Assembly: GCA_000934385.1 (NCBI GenBank)
Contig: KN880432.1
Coordinates: forward strand, 248,001 to 312,000
DNA length: 64,000 bases
Origin: Cylindrobasidium torrendii FP15055 ss-10
Taxonomy: Eukaryota > Basidiomycota > Agaricomycetes > Agaricales > Physalacriaceae
Reading direction: 5' to 3'
Both the position numbers and the translations under genes were made by a program. Shown here piece after piece: positions 36,345 through 47,239 of the stretch (position 1 is the stretch's first letter; each line of letters opens with the position of its first letter). A model generated the notes under the pieces. It did no database searches and was not told the DNA's origin. It worked only from the letters and a program-made list of their open reading frames with translations.

Positions 36345-38514
36345 ATGGATATCGACAAATTATTCAAAGTGTGTATTCTCTCAATTCGCACTCGATGTTG
36401 CTCATAGATTGAGGTGCCAAAACTACCTGCCGGTTACAAACGCAAAATGCCTGATAACCCAACGCCTGACATGCTGAAGCGCATGAAGCTCGACTCGGAA
36501 GCACCTACTGAATCTCCAACGCGCACAACAGTCGAGGACGTCGACGAAGATATGGAAGATGGTACCACAGACTTTGCGCCGGGTGGCGACGCGGACTACT
36601 TTGCAGAAGAGGATGATGAAGGCCGGTTCTTTGGTGGTGGATTGACTACAGAGCAGAAGGATATTCTCAACATCTTCGAGAAGGCTGGTGGGGAGGGCGT
36701 TCAAGATGATGTGGGTGTCAATTCCAAGTGCTTTTACATGATTAACTCTGTCTAGCCTGGTGAACTCGACATTACTGCCATCCGACGCGTCTTGCTACGT
36801 TTTGAGCGCGCAGCGAACAAGAACCAGGACCAACGTTCGAAATACCCGGATGATCCAACACGATTCATTGACTCTGAGGCCGACCTGGATGCCGCAATAA
36901 AGGCGTTACTACCACTTGCTCAAGCTCCTGTACTTTCCTACACCGAGCTAGTCAAGTCTGGTGCTGTATCCCAATTGGTCGGACTTCTCAGTCACGAAAA
37001 TGCAGATATTGCTATCGACGTTGTCGAGGTCATCCACGAGCTGACGGACGAAGATGTCGGGGACGAGGAGGAAGAGGAGGCTACAGCGGACGCATTGAAG
37101 ATACTCATCGAAGCATTGGTGCGTGTTGTGCGCGCGCTGCCCTTCACTTACTCATATTTTGTGTAGCTAGCAAACTCTATATTGGAACTACTGGTGGAAA
37201 ATATGAAGCGGTTCAATGAGGCGGAGGAGTCTGACAGACAAGGTGTATTCCACATCCTCGGTATGTGTTGCCTGGTCACAGTCCCTCCCACATCTAACGG
37301 CTACAGGTATATTCGAAAACGTTCTTGCCTTCAACCCCAGCCTGTCTGAATACCTCGTATCCAAGACCAACATCATGGCCTGGCTGCTCAACCGCATGAA
37401 GGCCAAAGTGTTCGACGAGAACCGTGGCTATTCTGCAGAAATTCTTTCTATTCTGTTACAGGACAGCACACTCAATCGTGCCAAGTTTGGTGAGGAGAAC
37501 GGGGTTGAGATAGCCCTCGAAATCCTTTCCCAATATCGACGCAAAGACCCTGCGAACGCGGACGAAACTGAATTCATGGAGAACACATTTGACGCGTTAT
37601 GTTCTGCGCTTAACGAACCTAGTATAAAGAAACTTTTCCTCGATGCTGAAGGTCCTGACCTTATGGTTCTCATGCTCAAGTGCGTGCGCTCGTTGAGCAT
37701 ATAGGTTTCCTACTTATGAGGACAGAGAGAAGTTGTTATCACGCTCCCGAGCGATAAAAACCTTGGATTATGCTCTATCTGGTCCTACAGGCGCACCCGC
37801 ATGCCAGACCTTCATCGAAGCATTGGGCTTGAAAACACTGTTCTCAGTGTTGATGGGAAAGGTATGTGCATCCTCGCCGTTTTGACGGTAGCTCACCGTA
37901 CCCACAGAGCACGAAAAAGCAAAAAGCAAGTGAAGCGCACGCGTCGGAGGATACATCACATACACTGGGTATCCTGGCCTCGCTCTTCTCCAACATCGAC
38001 TCTGATGCGCCCGAACGAATGCGCCTGCTCATCAAGTTCGTGGAAAACAACTATGAAAAGGTGGACAAGCTGTTGGATATTCGGGAGTCGGCCAAAGTAC
38101 GTTTAAAGGCAACTGAGGCGGAGATTGCAGCGGACAAGCAAGCTCTCGAGGACGAGGGCGAGAAGGATGAGGAGGGTATGTTTGAGGAAGATGCCTTGTA
38201 TCTGAGAAGACTGAGCGGAGGTTTGTATACCCTACAAACGGTTGACTATATCTTGGCGTGGATTATCATGGAGGACGACGGGGTGAGCTTTATGGGTTGT
38301 GTTGCAATGCGCGATGTTGATCCCTTTCCAGATTCGCACACATGCGCTGCAAATGTTGGCCAGGAAAAGCCAGACGCTAGATGATGTAGTAAAGACGCTA
38401 CAGGTGTACCACGATAACGTGGACGAGGCAGAGGAGGAATTACCGGAGGGTGGTATGACACGAAAGTCCATTTTGGAAGGGTTGATTGGTGCGCTAGGGC
38501 AAGCCCCATCATAA
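36345..38514 (+). CDS. CTNNBL1-like armadillo protein (beta-catenin-like 1)
   Basis: Nuclear armadillo-repeat protein associated with the Prp19 complex. Start ATG at 36345; exon 1 is only MDIDKLFK, then a gtgtgt intron. The N-terminal region has a basic cluster (GYKRKMPDNPTPDMLKRMK) and an acidic stretch (EDVDEDMEDG). The repeat core follows: DITAIRRVLLRFERAANKN, KYPDDPTRFIDSEADLD, LSHENADIAIDVVEVIHELT, VLAFNPSLSEYLVSKTNIM, RGYSAEILSILLQDSTLNR and FDALCSALNEPSIKKLF. The C-terminal helices run HTLGILASLFSNIDSDAPER to the stop 38512-38514. Around eight introns. CTNNBL1 binds the CDC5L NLS in animals; Cef1/Cdc5 is also in this window. Confidence 0.9.
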
Positions 38515-38769
38515 ACAGATTCTCCCATGTTGTATAGCAGGAACAAAAGTGCTTTTTCTGACAAGCATACGGGAATCATGGACGCCAATCCCTCGCGCCC
38601 AAATACTCCTTGCCCTTTGGGACTCGCAGCTGGCCCAAAGTGGCGAACTTCAACTTGGGTCTTGGGACTTCGAAGTTGATTTGATCGACCATGAGGTGTG
38701 TGAACTTTCAACTCTGCTTTAGACGCCCACATACAGCTCGCATAATACGCCTCATCTGCTTTCCGAAGG

Positions 38770-39722
38770 ATGGAAACTGGATTAACTCCATTCAAGTTCA
38801 TTGGGTGCGTCACAATCCTGCTGTGGGGTACCATACTTTCAACATCAAATGGAGGTCGGTTCAGCCTTTCGACATTTTCTGGTCACTTTGGCTACGTGTG
38901 CCTTCATCTTGGCGCGCGCACACATACAGGCTATTTCTTCGCGTGTTTAAACCTCGTTCTGGACTGTCAGCCTCTTTTCCCGTCCTCGGCATCCATATGA
39001 AGCGTGCTCGAGCCCTAGATGAGGCGCTTGCGTCGGAATATGCTCGCACACACACTAAGATTCCTGTACCGCGTGTGCTAGATGCTGTACCCAACCCGGG
39101 GGACTCGGACGGTCGTTCTTGGATTTTCTTGACCGATTATGTCAAGGGAACACCGCTGTGGGTACCTGGCATAGGCCACCGGCTCTCTAACGCATCTCAG
39201 GACGAGCTTGCTCTTGTCACAACCACCATTACTGCTTGGGTTGCACAACTTCGCAACCTTCGCTCACCCTACGGTCCGCGAGTGTGTGGTTTTTCTGGTG
39301 GGCCGTTCATCAGCTATAGAGTCTTCCAAAGTGGGAAGCCTATCGGCCCTTTCGAGAATACAGCGCAGTTGCACGCGCAAACGTTTTGCACCGTCCTTCC
39401 CGCGGAGCTTGAACTTGCTTCCAGCGAGCTCAAAGCCTTCATCGCGGATCGCCATTTGCGAGGCTACGAAATCAAGTTCACTCATGGCGATATTATGCTC
39501 CATAACATCATTGCAGACGAGAACTTAAAACCAGTGGCCCTCGTTGATTGGGAGTGTGCAGGATGGATGCCCGAATACTGGGAGAAGGCATCGTCGTTAC
39601 GAGGCGCCTTTATGCATATGTGGTGCTGGGAAGGCATCGCGCAAAATGCATTTGAGCCTAAGTACGAGGATGATATGGCGGTGGAAGAGCTTGTCCAGTT
39701 GGAGTACGATGGTGTTTACTAA
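38770..39722 (+). CDS. APH-fold phosphotransferase-like protein
   Basis: Two exons, 38770-38804 and 38855-39722, joined across a 50-nt gtgcgt intron, give 300 residues. This start (METGLTPFKFIGSVQPFDIF) preserves a hydrophobic N-terminal segment. An ATG at 38691 in the uninterrupted frame is the alternative but carries coding-poor sequence. Kinase-like landmarks are LGIHMKRARALDEALASEY, TKIPVPRVLDAV, the Brenner-type catalytic motif HGDIMLHNII and the metal-binding VDWECAGWMPEYWE. Fungi have many such aminoglycoside-phosphotransferase-fold proteins; substrates are unknown, and antibiotic resistance should not be inferred. Confidence 0.78.
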
Positions 39723-40071
39723 GGATTGGAAGGAATTAAATCTCCGACGTCTGTTGCAAGTTATGTCCTTGGCACGACTGCAGTGTTTATATTCAAACAC
39801 AAACCTGATGGGAAAAGTCCTGGTTCGAACTTGGCAGGCTGTGACAATACATAATGGAGTAGTAGCTCGGCCAAATGTAGTACGCAAACGTCTCATCGGG
39901 CACAGAGTAGAGACAAATATGCAAATGGGTCGCATTTCTCAAGTGCAGTTGCCTGCAAATCGGCGTGACGTTTTCTACTCAACTTGTGTGTCCAACCCGT
40001 GCAGTTAATTGAGCAGATCACGGTATGCACGTGCTCTGGATCGGCTCCGACCATTTCAGCTTCAGACCATC
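39723..40071. other. intergenic spacer upstream of RAD7
   Basis: About 350 bases. A GGTTCGAAC string near 39830 resembles a tRNA B box, but no cloverleaf can be built around it. No gene seen. Confidence 0.5.
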
Positions 40072-42128
40072 ATGAGTCGGCGAAGGATCGCATCGAACGG
40101 CGTCAGAGGGCCTACATCTGCATTGACTGAATTTCTAAGGGTAGGCCTCTGCTGTCTACTGGCCTCAGACGGAAAACTGACTTATGGATAGTCACAAAAC
40201 ATTACGCCCACTACAGTGGCAAGACGCGCTGCTCTCGCGGAGGACAATGCGAACGAGGGTGGCGCGACGGATACTGCCCAAGAGCAGGCTGAAGAACCCG
40301 CTGGAGATGAAGAGGAAGAGACAGGTCCGAGCTCACGTAGAAGGACGCGCCAGGTGCGTTTCAAACCAGTCTTAGTGTTGCAAGCGCCCAATCCTCTTTC
40401 TAGCGCGATACTGGCTACAACTCGGACGAACTAGATGAGCCTCCTGCACCTGCGAAAAAGCAGAAAGTTACAAAGGCAACCACAGCGAAAGCTAAAGCTG
40501 CGGCAAAGAAGAAGAAAGAGGCCGAAGAGGCAGAGGATAAGAATGACCCATATAATGCGTTGTCACGCTCAGCTTTCTCTAACGCTGGTGCATCGTCCTC
40601 GAAGCCGCCTGTTGGGAGCTTTGATACTTGCGCAAAGTGCAGCAAGCAGTTCACTGTGGTACGTCTGATTACCTTGTCCGTGGTACAATACTGAGACAGG
40701 CATAGACAAAGTATACCATGGCGGCGGACCCTGGGCCTGGATATTTGTGCCATCCGTGTGCGAAGTCATCTGGTGCTGACCCATTCAAGAAGCCTGCCGC
40801 GCCTCGCAAGCGTAAGCCTGCTGCTGCCGAGCGGAGGAATGTACAGCATTTCCAAGAGAACATGTTTCCTTCATTGGCGTCTATTTGCATCCAGGTAGCT
40901 ACCTTTGTATGCATCGCCGTAGAGTATGCTGACATTTGCAAAGGTTATTTCTAAGCATTTGGAGGATATCGACGCGTTTGGAGACATCGGCGCCTTAAAC
41001 AAGGAGTCGATCTCGAAGGCCATAGCTCGCAACCGAAGTCTTTCAGGAGAAAATGCACATCTCTTTTACGATGTTACGAATAGTCGGCTGAGGTTTCATG
41101 ATGCTACCAGTGCGTATCTGTCTTTCTTGTGCGAACAAACAGTTGATGAGTCCTCAGAACTCAACCCAGATGCCCTCATCACACTCGGTTATCTCAATCC
41201 CAATCTCACCACGCTCCATCTCGACTTTTGTGGACTCATGTCAGACGAGGTTATCACGTCCTGGGCCAAATCTCTGCCATGCCTAACATCACTTACTCTC
41301 TATGGGCCGTTCCTTGTTCGCTCGCACGCATGGATTGAGTTCTTCAAGAATCACCCTCCACTTGAATGTTTCGACATTACCCAGAGTCCTCGTTTCAACT
41401 TGTTCTGCTTGAATGCGCTCATAAAGTCATCGGGACCGACACTGCGGACGCTTGGACTCAAGGAAATCGGACAATTGAACGACGACTTCTTGGATAGTAT
41501 CTGCCGGTTGAGTAACACCCTCACCTCATTAGATATTTCCGATGCAGCCGAGTCGTGCGGCGACGAAGCAATCATCGAGATGCTTAGTGTCGTTGGTCCC
41601 TCTTTGACGCACTTTGGGATGGCCAACCACTGTACGGTCTCGGACGAGGTTTTTTCGAAGGGGCTTCGACCCTATGTGAAGGACTTGACGTCGCTGAATA
41701 TCGAGGGCCTTGTCGAGCTGACAGATGAGGGTGTTGCAAACTTCTTCAACGAGTGGGAGAACAGACCGTTGGTGGCTTTCAATGGGTCGCGCATCCCTGG
41801 CATGGGGGACAATGCCTTTGAGGCGCTGCTGAAGCATTCGGGCACGGATCTTGTTCGTTTGAATATCAATGGATGGAAAGATGTGACGGACAAGGCACTT
41901 AGTGGCCTAGTGAAGGGTGCGCCGCAACTGCAGACGGTGGATTTGGGATTCTGCCGGGGCGTCGATGACTTTATCATCAAGACATTGATTGAGAAGAACA
42001 ATGGGACGCTGAAGGAGGTCAAGGTCTGGGGCTGTAATCGGGTGGAAGGCAAGTGGGAGGTTTTCGGGGCGGGGAAGAGACATCCTGATTTACGGATACA
42101 TGGACTTGAGTCGTATAGCGTTATCTGA
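40072..42128 (+). CDS. RAD7: RAD7, nucleotide excision repair LRR protein
   Basis: Global-genome nucleotide excision repair factor acting with Rad16. Start ATG at 40072 (MSRRRIASNGVRGPTSALTE); the first intron (gtaggc donor) is phase 0 and joins FLR to SQNITPTTVARRAALAED. A basic, lysine-rich stretch follows (KKQKVTKATTAKAKAAAKKK). The conserved zinc-binding block has CAKCSKQFTV and CHPCAK, as in Rad7. After the exon ending SLASICIQ comes VISKHLEDIDAFGDIG, then about ten leucine-rich repeats (LTTLHLDFCGLMSD, LTSLTLYG, LTSLNIEGLVELTDEGV). The stop is 42126-42128. Length near 590 residues is normal. Confidence 0.9.
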
Positions 42129-42341
42129 GTTTGGTTAACTTGTTGTCTGAGTTTTTTTGTCTTGGTATTGTACACGATGTGCTAATATATGCTGTCACCC
42201 GTCCTAAGTACTGTACCAATGCTTTGAGCCTACACAGAGTCGAACGCCGCGCTGCGTAGCTGCGGCACAGGAAAGGCGGTGACGTCCTGCTCATAAAGGG
42301 ACAACAAAAGCAAATAGGTCGATCGAACTTGTACATTGACC

Positions 42342-43739
42342 ATGGCCTCCTCCGCACTTTTACAACAGATCCAGGCCGGAAAGGCGCTGAAGAAAGCGAC
42401 GACCAATGACCGGAGTGCTCCAGCAGTAGAGGTCAAAGGAGGAGGAGGTGGTGGTGGAGGTGGGGGCGGACGGAACGTTATGTCTTCAGGTTCTGCGATG
42501 AGTGCCAGCCCATCGGCAGGAGGACCACCACAACTAGCAGGACTGTTCGCCGGAGGGATGCCGAAGCTAAAGCCTGCTGGACAAGGGGCTCCTGGAAAAG
42601 CACCGACTCTGGCAAAGCCACCCACGATCCCAAAGCCTGCGCCATCTTCTCCCGCAAGATCTGTGCCTACACCGCCATCGCGAGCACCTCCGCCGCCGCG
42701 TGCAGCACCAGCACCGCCATCTGCGCCGGCAAGAACTGTACCGACGCCGCCAGCGCGCCCATCCGCGCCACCTGCCCCGCCCCGAGCTGCTCCCAGACCT
42801 CCAGTTGCGCCTCCACGCGCCGCTCCTGCGCCCCCGGCTGCTCCCCCACGTGTTGCGCCGTCGCCGCCAGTGACCCCGGCGCGTTCTGTGCCTCCGCCGC
42901 CGTCCTTGCCATCACGCGGACCAAGCATCCCGGCGCGTTCTGTGCCTGCGCCACCGGCAGCCCCGCCCCGATCTGTACCTCCGCCACCGAGCACGAACTC
43001 GCGTGGCCCGCCCCCGCCCCCGCCAGGAAGAAAACTGCCGCCTGCGATTCCAGCTCGGACCGGGTCTCCGCTCTCTCGGCCCGTATCATCCGCACCCACT
43101 CTCCCTGCACGCGCCGCGCCATCAATCCCGCCCCGACAAACAAATGGGAGTTTGCCTGGCCGAACTCCGCCTCCTCCACCTGGACGGCCGACACCGCCAC
43201 CGCGTCCTAGCAGTGCTGCGCCTCCTCCACGACCCAGTGCAGCGCCTCCACCGCGCCCAGTAAGTGCAGCACCGCCACCGCCACCAGCACCGCCGTCACG
43301 TGGTGTCCCCACGCCGCGTCCTCAATCTGCTACGCCGCCACCTGCTCCGCCTGCTCCTCCTGCTCGCAAGACTGCACCTCCACCTGCGCCGCCATCTGGT
43401 CCTGCAGCAGCGCCGGCCCGTGTACGTGCATTATCGACTGTTGAACATGGAACATTGGCACCTCAGCCCCCGCCGTCTCGGCCGCGAGTTGTCTCTCTTG
43501 GCCCGCCTGCGGCTCAGCAAAGTGCAAGCAAAAGTAAGGAACATGATTTGTTTTGATTCTTTTTTGGAGGCAGTGACTGATCATCATTTTCTGCAACAGT
43601 TCCAGCCCCGCCGCCGAACGTGGGCTCACACAAATTTCCGATTTCCGATTTCCCTCCGCCACGGCCGTTTGCGCCGTCTGTGAAGCAGTACAGAAGTGGG
43701 AGGCAGAGGGGAAGTGATTTCCAGTTGTCGAGTCTCTAA
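42342..43739 (+). CDS. Verprolin/WIP-like actin regulator
   Basis: Proline-rich WASP-interacting protein of the cortical actin patch. Start ATG at 42342. The WH2 actin-binding motif is at the N-terminus: SSALLQQIQAGKALKKATTN, then DRSAP. A glycine run (EVKGGGGGGG) follows, then roughly 350 residues dominated by proline, alanine, serine and arginine (PARSVPTPPSRAPPPP type repeats). After a single intron near 43537-43601, the C-terminal WASP-binding segment reads KFPISDFPPPRPFAPS and ends RGSDFQLSSL at the stop 43737-43739. The proline-rich region makes long antisense and off-frame open frames, none of them real. Confidence 0.87.
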
Positions 43740-43981
43740 GCAAGTAGCGTCTACTAGATAATCCTATCGTAGTAATCTCGCATAATACCACCTTTTCATC
43801 AATCTCCCGGGCATATCTCGGGCGGCTTTACTTATTGACACGCGCTACGTGTCTGGTGGTGTACTGGCAGTGCATAGGTTGGTGAAAGGGTGCCTCTTTT
43901 CGAAGCTTGAAACGCGTGCGAAAGTATTGGTAAGCCTCGACTTCCCAGTTTGGAAACCAGACACGTCGACGGCTCGGGCGA
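43740..43981 (+). promoter_or_regulatory. PDI promoter with inverted repeat (UPR-like element candidate)
   Basis: The stretch between verprolin and PDI carries a perfect inverted repeat GACACG-5 nt-CGTGTC at 43837-43853; it contains TACGTGTC, which resembles the yeast UPRE-2 type core. A second GACACGTC occurs at 43960-43967. PDI genes are classic unfolded-protein-response targets, so a regulatory role is plausible but inferred. Confidence 0.45.
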
Positions 43982-43989
43982 TATAAAAA
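43982..43989 (+). promoter_or_regulatory. TATA box of PDI gene
   Basis: TATAAAAA 56 bp before the ATG at 44038, as expected for a highly expressed inducible gene. Confidence 0.6.
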
Positions 43990-44037
43990 GGCTGTCTAAG
44001 GCCACGCTTACAAGTCAGCAACCTCCGTCCATCACAA

Positions 44038-45699
44038 ATGCGCTACTCAACGCTCTTCACCCCGGCGTTGGCGCTCGTCTGCGCCTCGTCCGCATTCGCC
44101 TCAGAAGATGCCGCGCCCTCAGACGTTCTCACCGTCACGGCGACCGACTTTGACCAAATCGTGAACCCAGAACCGCTCATCCTCGTCGAGTTCTTTGCGC
44201 CATGGTGCGTTATTAATCTAATTCAGCCCTACTCCTGCTTACTATTATCTAGGTGTGGACACTGCAAAGCGCTTGCTCCCCACTACGAGGAGGCAGCCAC
44301 CACGCTCAAGGAGAAGAATATCAAGATCGCCAAGGTGGACTGTGTCGACCAGGCCGACCTCTGCCAGGCCAACGGCATCTCGGGCTACCCGTGCGTTCAT
44401 TCATATAGGCTATTCTCATTGTGCTTATCAATATATGCAGAACCCTTCGCGTCTACCGCAATGGTACACCGTCCGACTACACTGGCCCTCGCAAGGCAGA
44501 TGGCATCGTTTCTTACATGGTCAAACAATCCCTTCCCGCCGTCTCGCCTTTGACTGCCGAGGCCTTCCCTGAATTCTCCACCTCGGAGAAGGTTGTGGCT
44601 ATTGCCTTCGCCTCTGAGGACGACAAGCTTACCGCCGAGTTCGCTGCCGCCGCTGAGCGCCACCGTGATGACTTCCTTTTCGGCCAAGTTAGCGATGCCG
44701 CCGTCGCCAAGGCCGAGGGTGTTACTCCCCCTGCCATTGTTGTCTACCGCTCCTTCGACGAGCCCAAGACGGTCTACTCTGGCTCCATCGCTGAGGCGAA
44801 TGGTGCTGAGATTGGCATCTGGGTCACCTCCCTTTCTGTTCCCGTCCTCGCCGAGGTGTCTGGCGAGAACTACGCAACATACGCCAGCAGCGACAAGCCC
44901 CTCGCCTACCTCTTTGTCGACCCTACTGAGGATAACGCTGCCACCCTCGATGGCATTCTTTCTGTCGCCAAGGAGTTCAAGGACAAGATGAACTTTGTCT
45001 GGATCGATGCCCGCAAGTTCGCCGACCACGGAAAGGCGCTCAACCTCCACGAGGCTTCGTGGCCATCGTTCGTTATCCAGGACTTGAAGACTCAGCTCAA
45101 GTACCCCTTGGAGCAAACCGGCGCCGTCGACTCTGCAGCTGCGAAGACCTTGGTCGAGCAGTATCTCTCTGGCAACCTTGCCCCCTCGCTCAAGAGCGCG
45201 CCCATTCCCGAGACCCAGGACGAGCCCGTCTTCACTCTTGTTGGCAAGCAGTTCGACGAGGTTATCTTCGACGACTCCAAGGATGTCTTCGTCGAGTTCT
45301 ACGCCACCTGGTGCGGACACTGCAAGCGCCTGAAGCCCATCTGGGACCAGCTCGGCGAGCACTTCGCTGGTGTCAAGGATCGTCTTTCCATGTGCGTCTA
45401 TTTATTTATGCCTTGTTATTATCGTTTTCTGACTTTTGGCCAGTGTCAAGATGGAGGCTACTGAGAACGACCTTCCCCCGTCGGCTCCCTTCCAAGTCAG
45501 CGGCTTCCCAACAATCAAGTTCAAGCCCGCTGGTACCAAGGAGTTCATTGACTACGGTGGCGACCGTACTCTTGAGAGCCTCATTGCGTTCGTCGAGGAA
45601 CAGGCCAAGAACGACTTGAAGGCGGAGAGCAAGCCGTCAGAGTCTGCCGCTGTCCCCAAGACGGAGGAGACACCTGTGGAGAAGCACGACGAGCTGTAA
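44038..45699 (+). CDS. PDI1: Protein disulfide isomerase, ER-retained
   Basis: ER oxidoreductase and chaperone. Start ATG at 44038, signal peptide MRYSTLFTPALALVCASSAF. The a-b-b'-a' layout is complete: the first thioredoxin active site is APW|CGHCKALAP, split by an intron (gtgcgt donor), and the second is YATWCGHCKRLKP near 45305. Between them are the b and b' domains (YRNGTPSDYTGPRKADG, YLFVDPTEDNAATLDGIL). Three introns were located: about 44205-44253, 44391-44440 and 45392-45443. The acidic C-terminal tail ends in HDEL, an ER retrieval signal, and the stop is 45697-45699. Length just under 500 residues is typical. Confidence 0.96.
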
Positions 45700-46325
45700 A
45701 AATCCGGCATCGAGGATGTTTGTGTGACGGGCCATTGTATCATATCTGATATTTATTTAACGACGAAGCACCCAAAATAATGAAGAAGGCAATTTGAAGG
45801 CCTGCCAAAACTGTGTGAACCCTTTCTCAGTGTTTTTTTCCCTGATTGCTCTCGCAGTTGAGATGTTCGGTGGCAGATGCAAGGTCAGGCAGAAGGAAGA
45901 GAGTAATTTGATTTAGATGATTCGAATGCGAAATGGCTTTTGTAAAGCCCGGCCAATGTTGTAGAGTGATATTGAGGATTATATGTGAGGCTGACATGAG
46001 TGAGGGCCCTGTTATGCCTCCGTGAAGTAGAACTAACAGTGAGAAGGGAGAGTGGCCGTCAAGAACATTGTTCAGATTAGATTAACGTTACTCTCATGTG
46101 GTGGTGGTGGTGGTGGCAGGTTGATATGGCGAGATAGGCACCTGTCATGAACGGACCACGGATCTCACAAATTTTCAGCTGCGAACAGTTCGCCAAAATT
46201 TTCGAGTGACCAACGTTTGCTCACATACATGTCCCCGAATCAAACACCATCCATAGTTTACAATGCAGGTATTTTCACAACATATGTATACGTACAAAAC
46301 CAAAGAAAAAACGAAGAACAATAAA
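45700..46325. other. intergenic region, convergent 3' ends of PDI and TCTP
   Basis: About 620 bases shared by two convergent genes. It contains a (TGG)6 tract at 46099-46116 and T-rich stretches. No gene or RNA seen. Confidence 0.55.
46099..46116 (+). repeat. (TGG)6 microsatellite
   Basis: Six tandem TGG units in non-coding sequence between the PDI and TCTP 3' ends. Confidence 0.85.
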
Positions 46326-47076
46326 TCACAGCTTGACCTGCTTCAAGCCATCCTTCCAGAAAGTAAGGTAGGCTAGGGAGGGAGTTAGTCGATAGCAAGA
46401 CCAGGCGTATGTGTAGAAACATACGGGTGACACCGTCCTCCTAGAAGCAAGGGTATCGTTAGGAACTGGGTAGATTTGTGATAGAGGGAACATACGCGGT
46501 AGTTGAGGAGGGCAACCATGCCATCGGGGTTCATGCTCTCACCGGTGTACTGAATATCAATGAGCATCAACGCAGGAGAGAAATGGTGGGTAGGCGTACG
46601 AATTCGTAGTCCTTGAAGTTGCCAACGATCTTCTTTGCGAAAGTTTGTGCGCCGGTCTCGAACGCGGAGACACGGTCAGCGGGGAGCTTGCCCTTAACGG
46701 CCTTCATGTATCCCTAAATGGCGATGAGAGATGCTCTTCCTAACGAGGAGGCGACAGACCTTGAGGTAGGTGAGGAAGGACTTTTTGTCGAAAACGGTGG
46801 ACTGAAGACGGAAGGAGTGGACGACGTTGTTGACTTGGGTCTGTCCATCCTCAAGCGCCTCGCCAGCCTCCTCCGCCGACGGGTTGGCACCGATGTCGAT
46901 GTCGTTTCCAGAGCCGACGACAATCATAGCGCAGTCGACCTCGTAGACAACGCCGTCGACCTCTTTTCTGCCAAGGGGTTAGAACAATTTGTTTTGATTT
47001 GCATCGATGAGACGTGCATGGGGAAGGCGTCAGAGAACATCTCATCGCCGGTAATGATATCCTCGTAGAGAAGCAT
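46326..47076 (-). CDS. Translationally controlled tumor protein homologue (TCTP)
   Basis: Conserved cytosolic calcium- and tubulin-binding protein linked to growth and stress. Six exons: 47076-47018, 46967-46760, 46713-46600, 46549-46496, 46440-46425 (16 nt) and 46372-46326. They total 498 nt, or 165 residues. Landmarks: [101 protein letters not shown] and the C-terminus LKQVKL. The intron 47017-46968 uses a GC donor in this model; a GT-AG alternative (47013-46961) is also in frame but deletes the conserved KE. Highly expressed in most fungi. Confidence 0.9.
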
Positions 47077-47239
47077 GGTGAATTAAAAGAGGGCGGGAGG
47101 GAAGGAGGATGAGGGTGAGGATGGAGGTGGTGGTACAACAAAGAGTTCTTAAAGCGCTGATTATCTGCTGGATCAGCGCACCACGTGAATCTGCTCAAAG
47201 CAATCAAAAAAATTCTGGACGCGCGCGATCAATTCGAGC

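Noticed and set aside
38691..38769. Upstream ATG for the APH-like gene
   Set aside because: The read-through N-terminus is not protein-like; a 50-nt gtgcgt intron from the ATG at 38770 gives a consistent 300-residue product. Kept as a lesser alternative.
39823..39838. Apparent tRNA B-box-like string GGTTCGAAC
   Set aside because: No matching T stem, A box or acceptor stem around it.
42230..43312. 360-codon glycine-rich open frame on the minus strand
   Set aside because: It is the complement of the proline-rich verprolin coding region; its composition is a mirror of the CCN-rich codons, and it has no family.
44397..45362. 321-codon minus-strand open frame opposite PDI
   Set aside because: Antisense to the PDI exon, whose codon bias leaves the reverse frame open. 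The sense strand is unmistakable.
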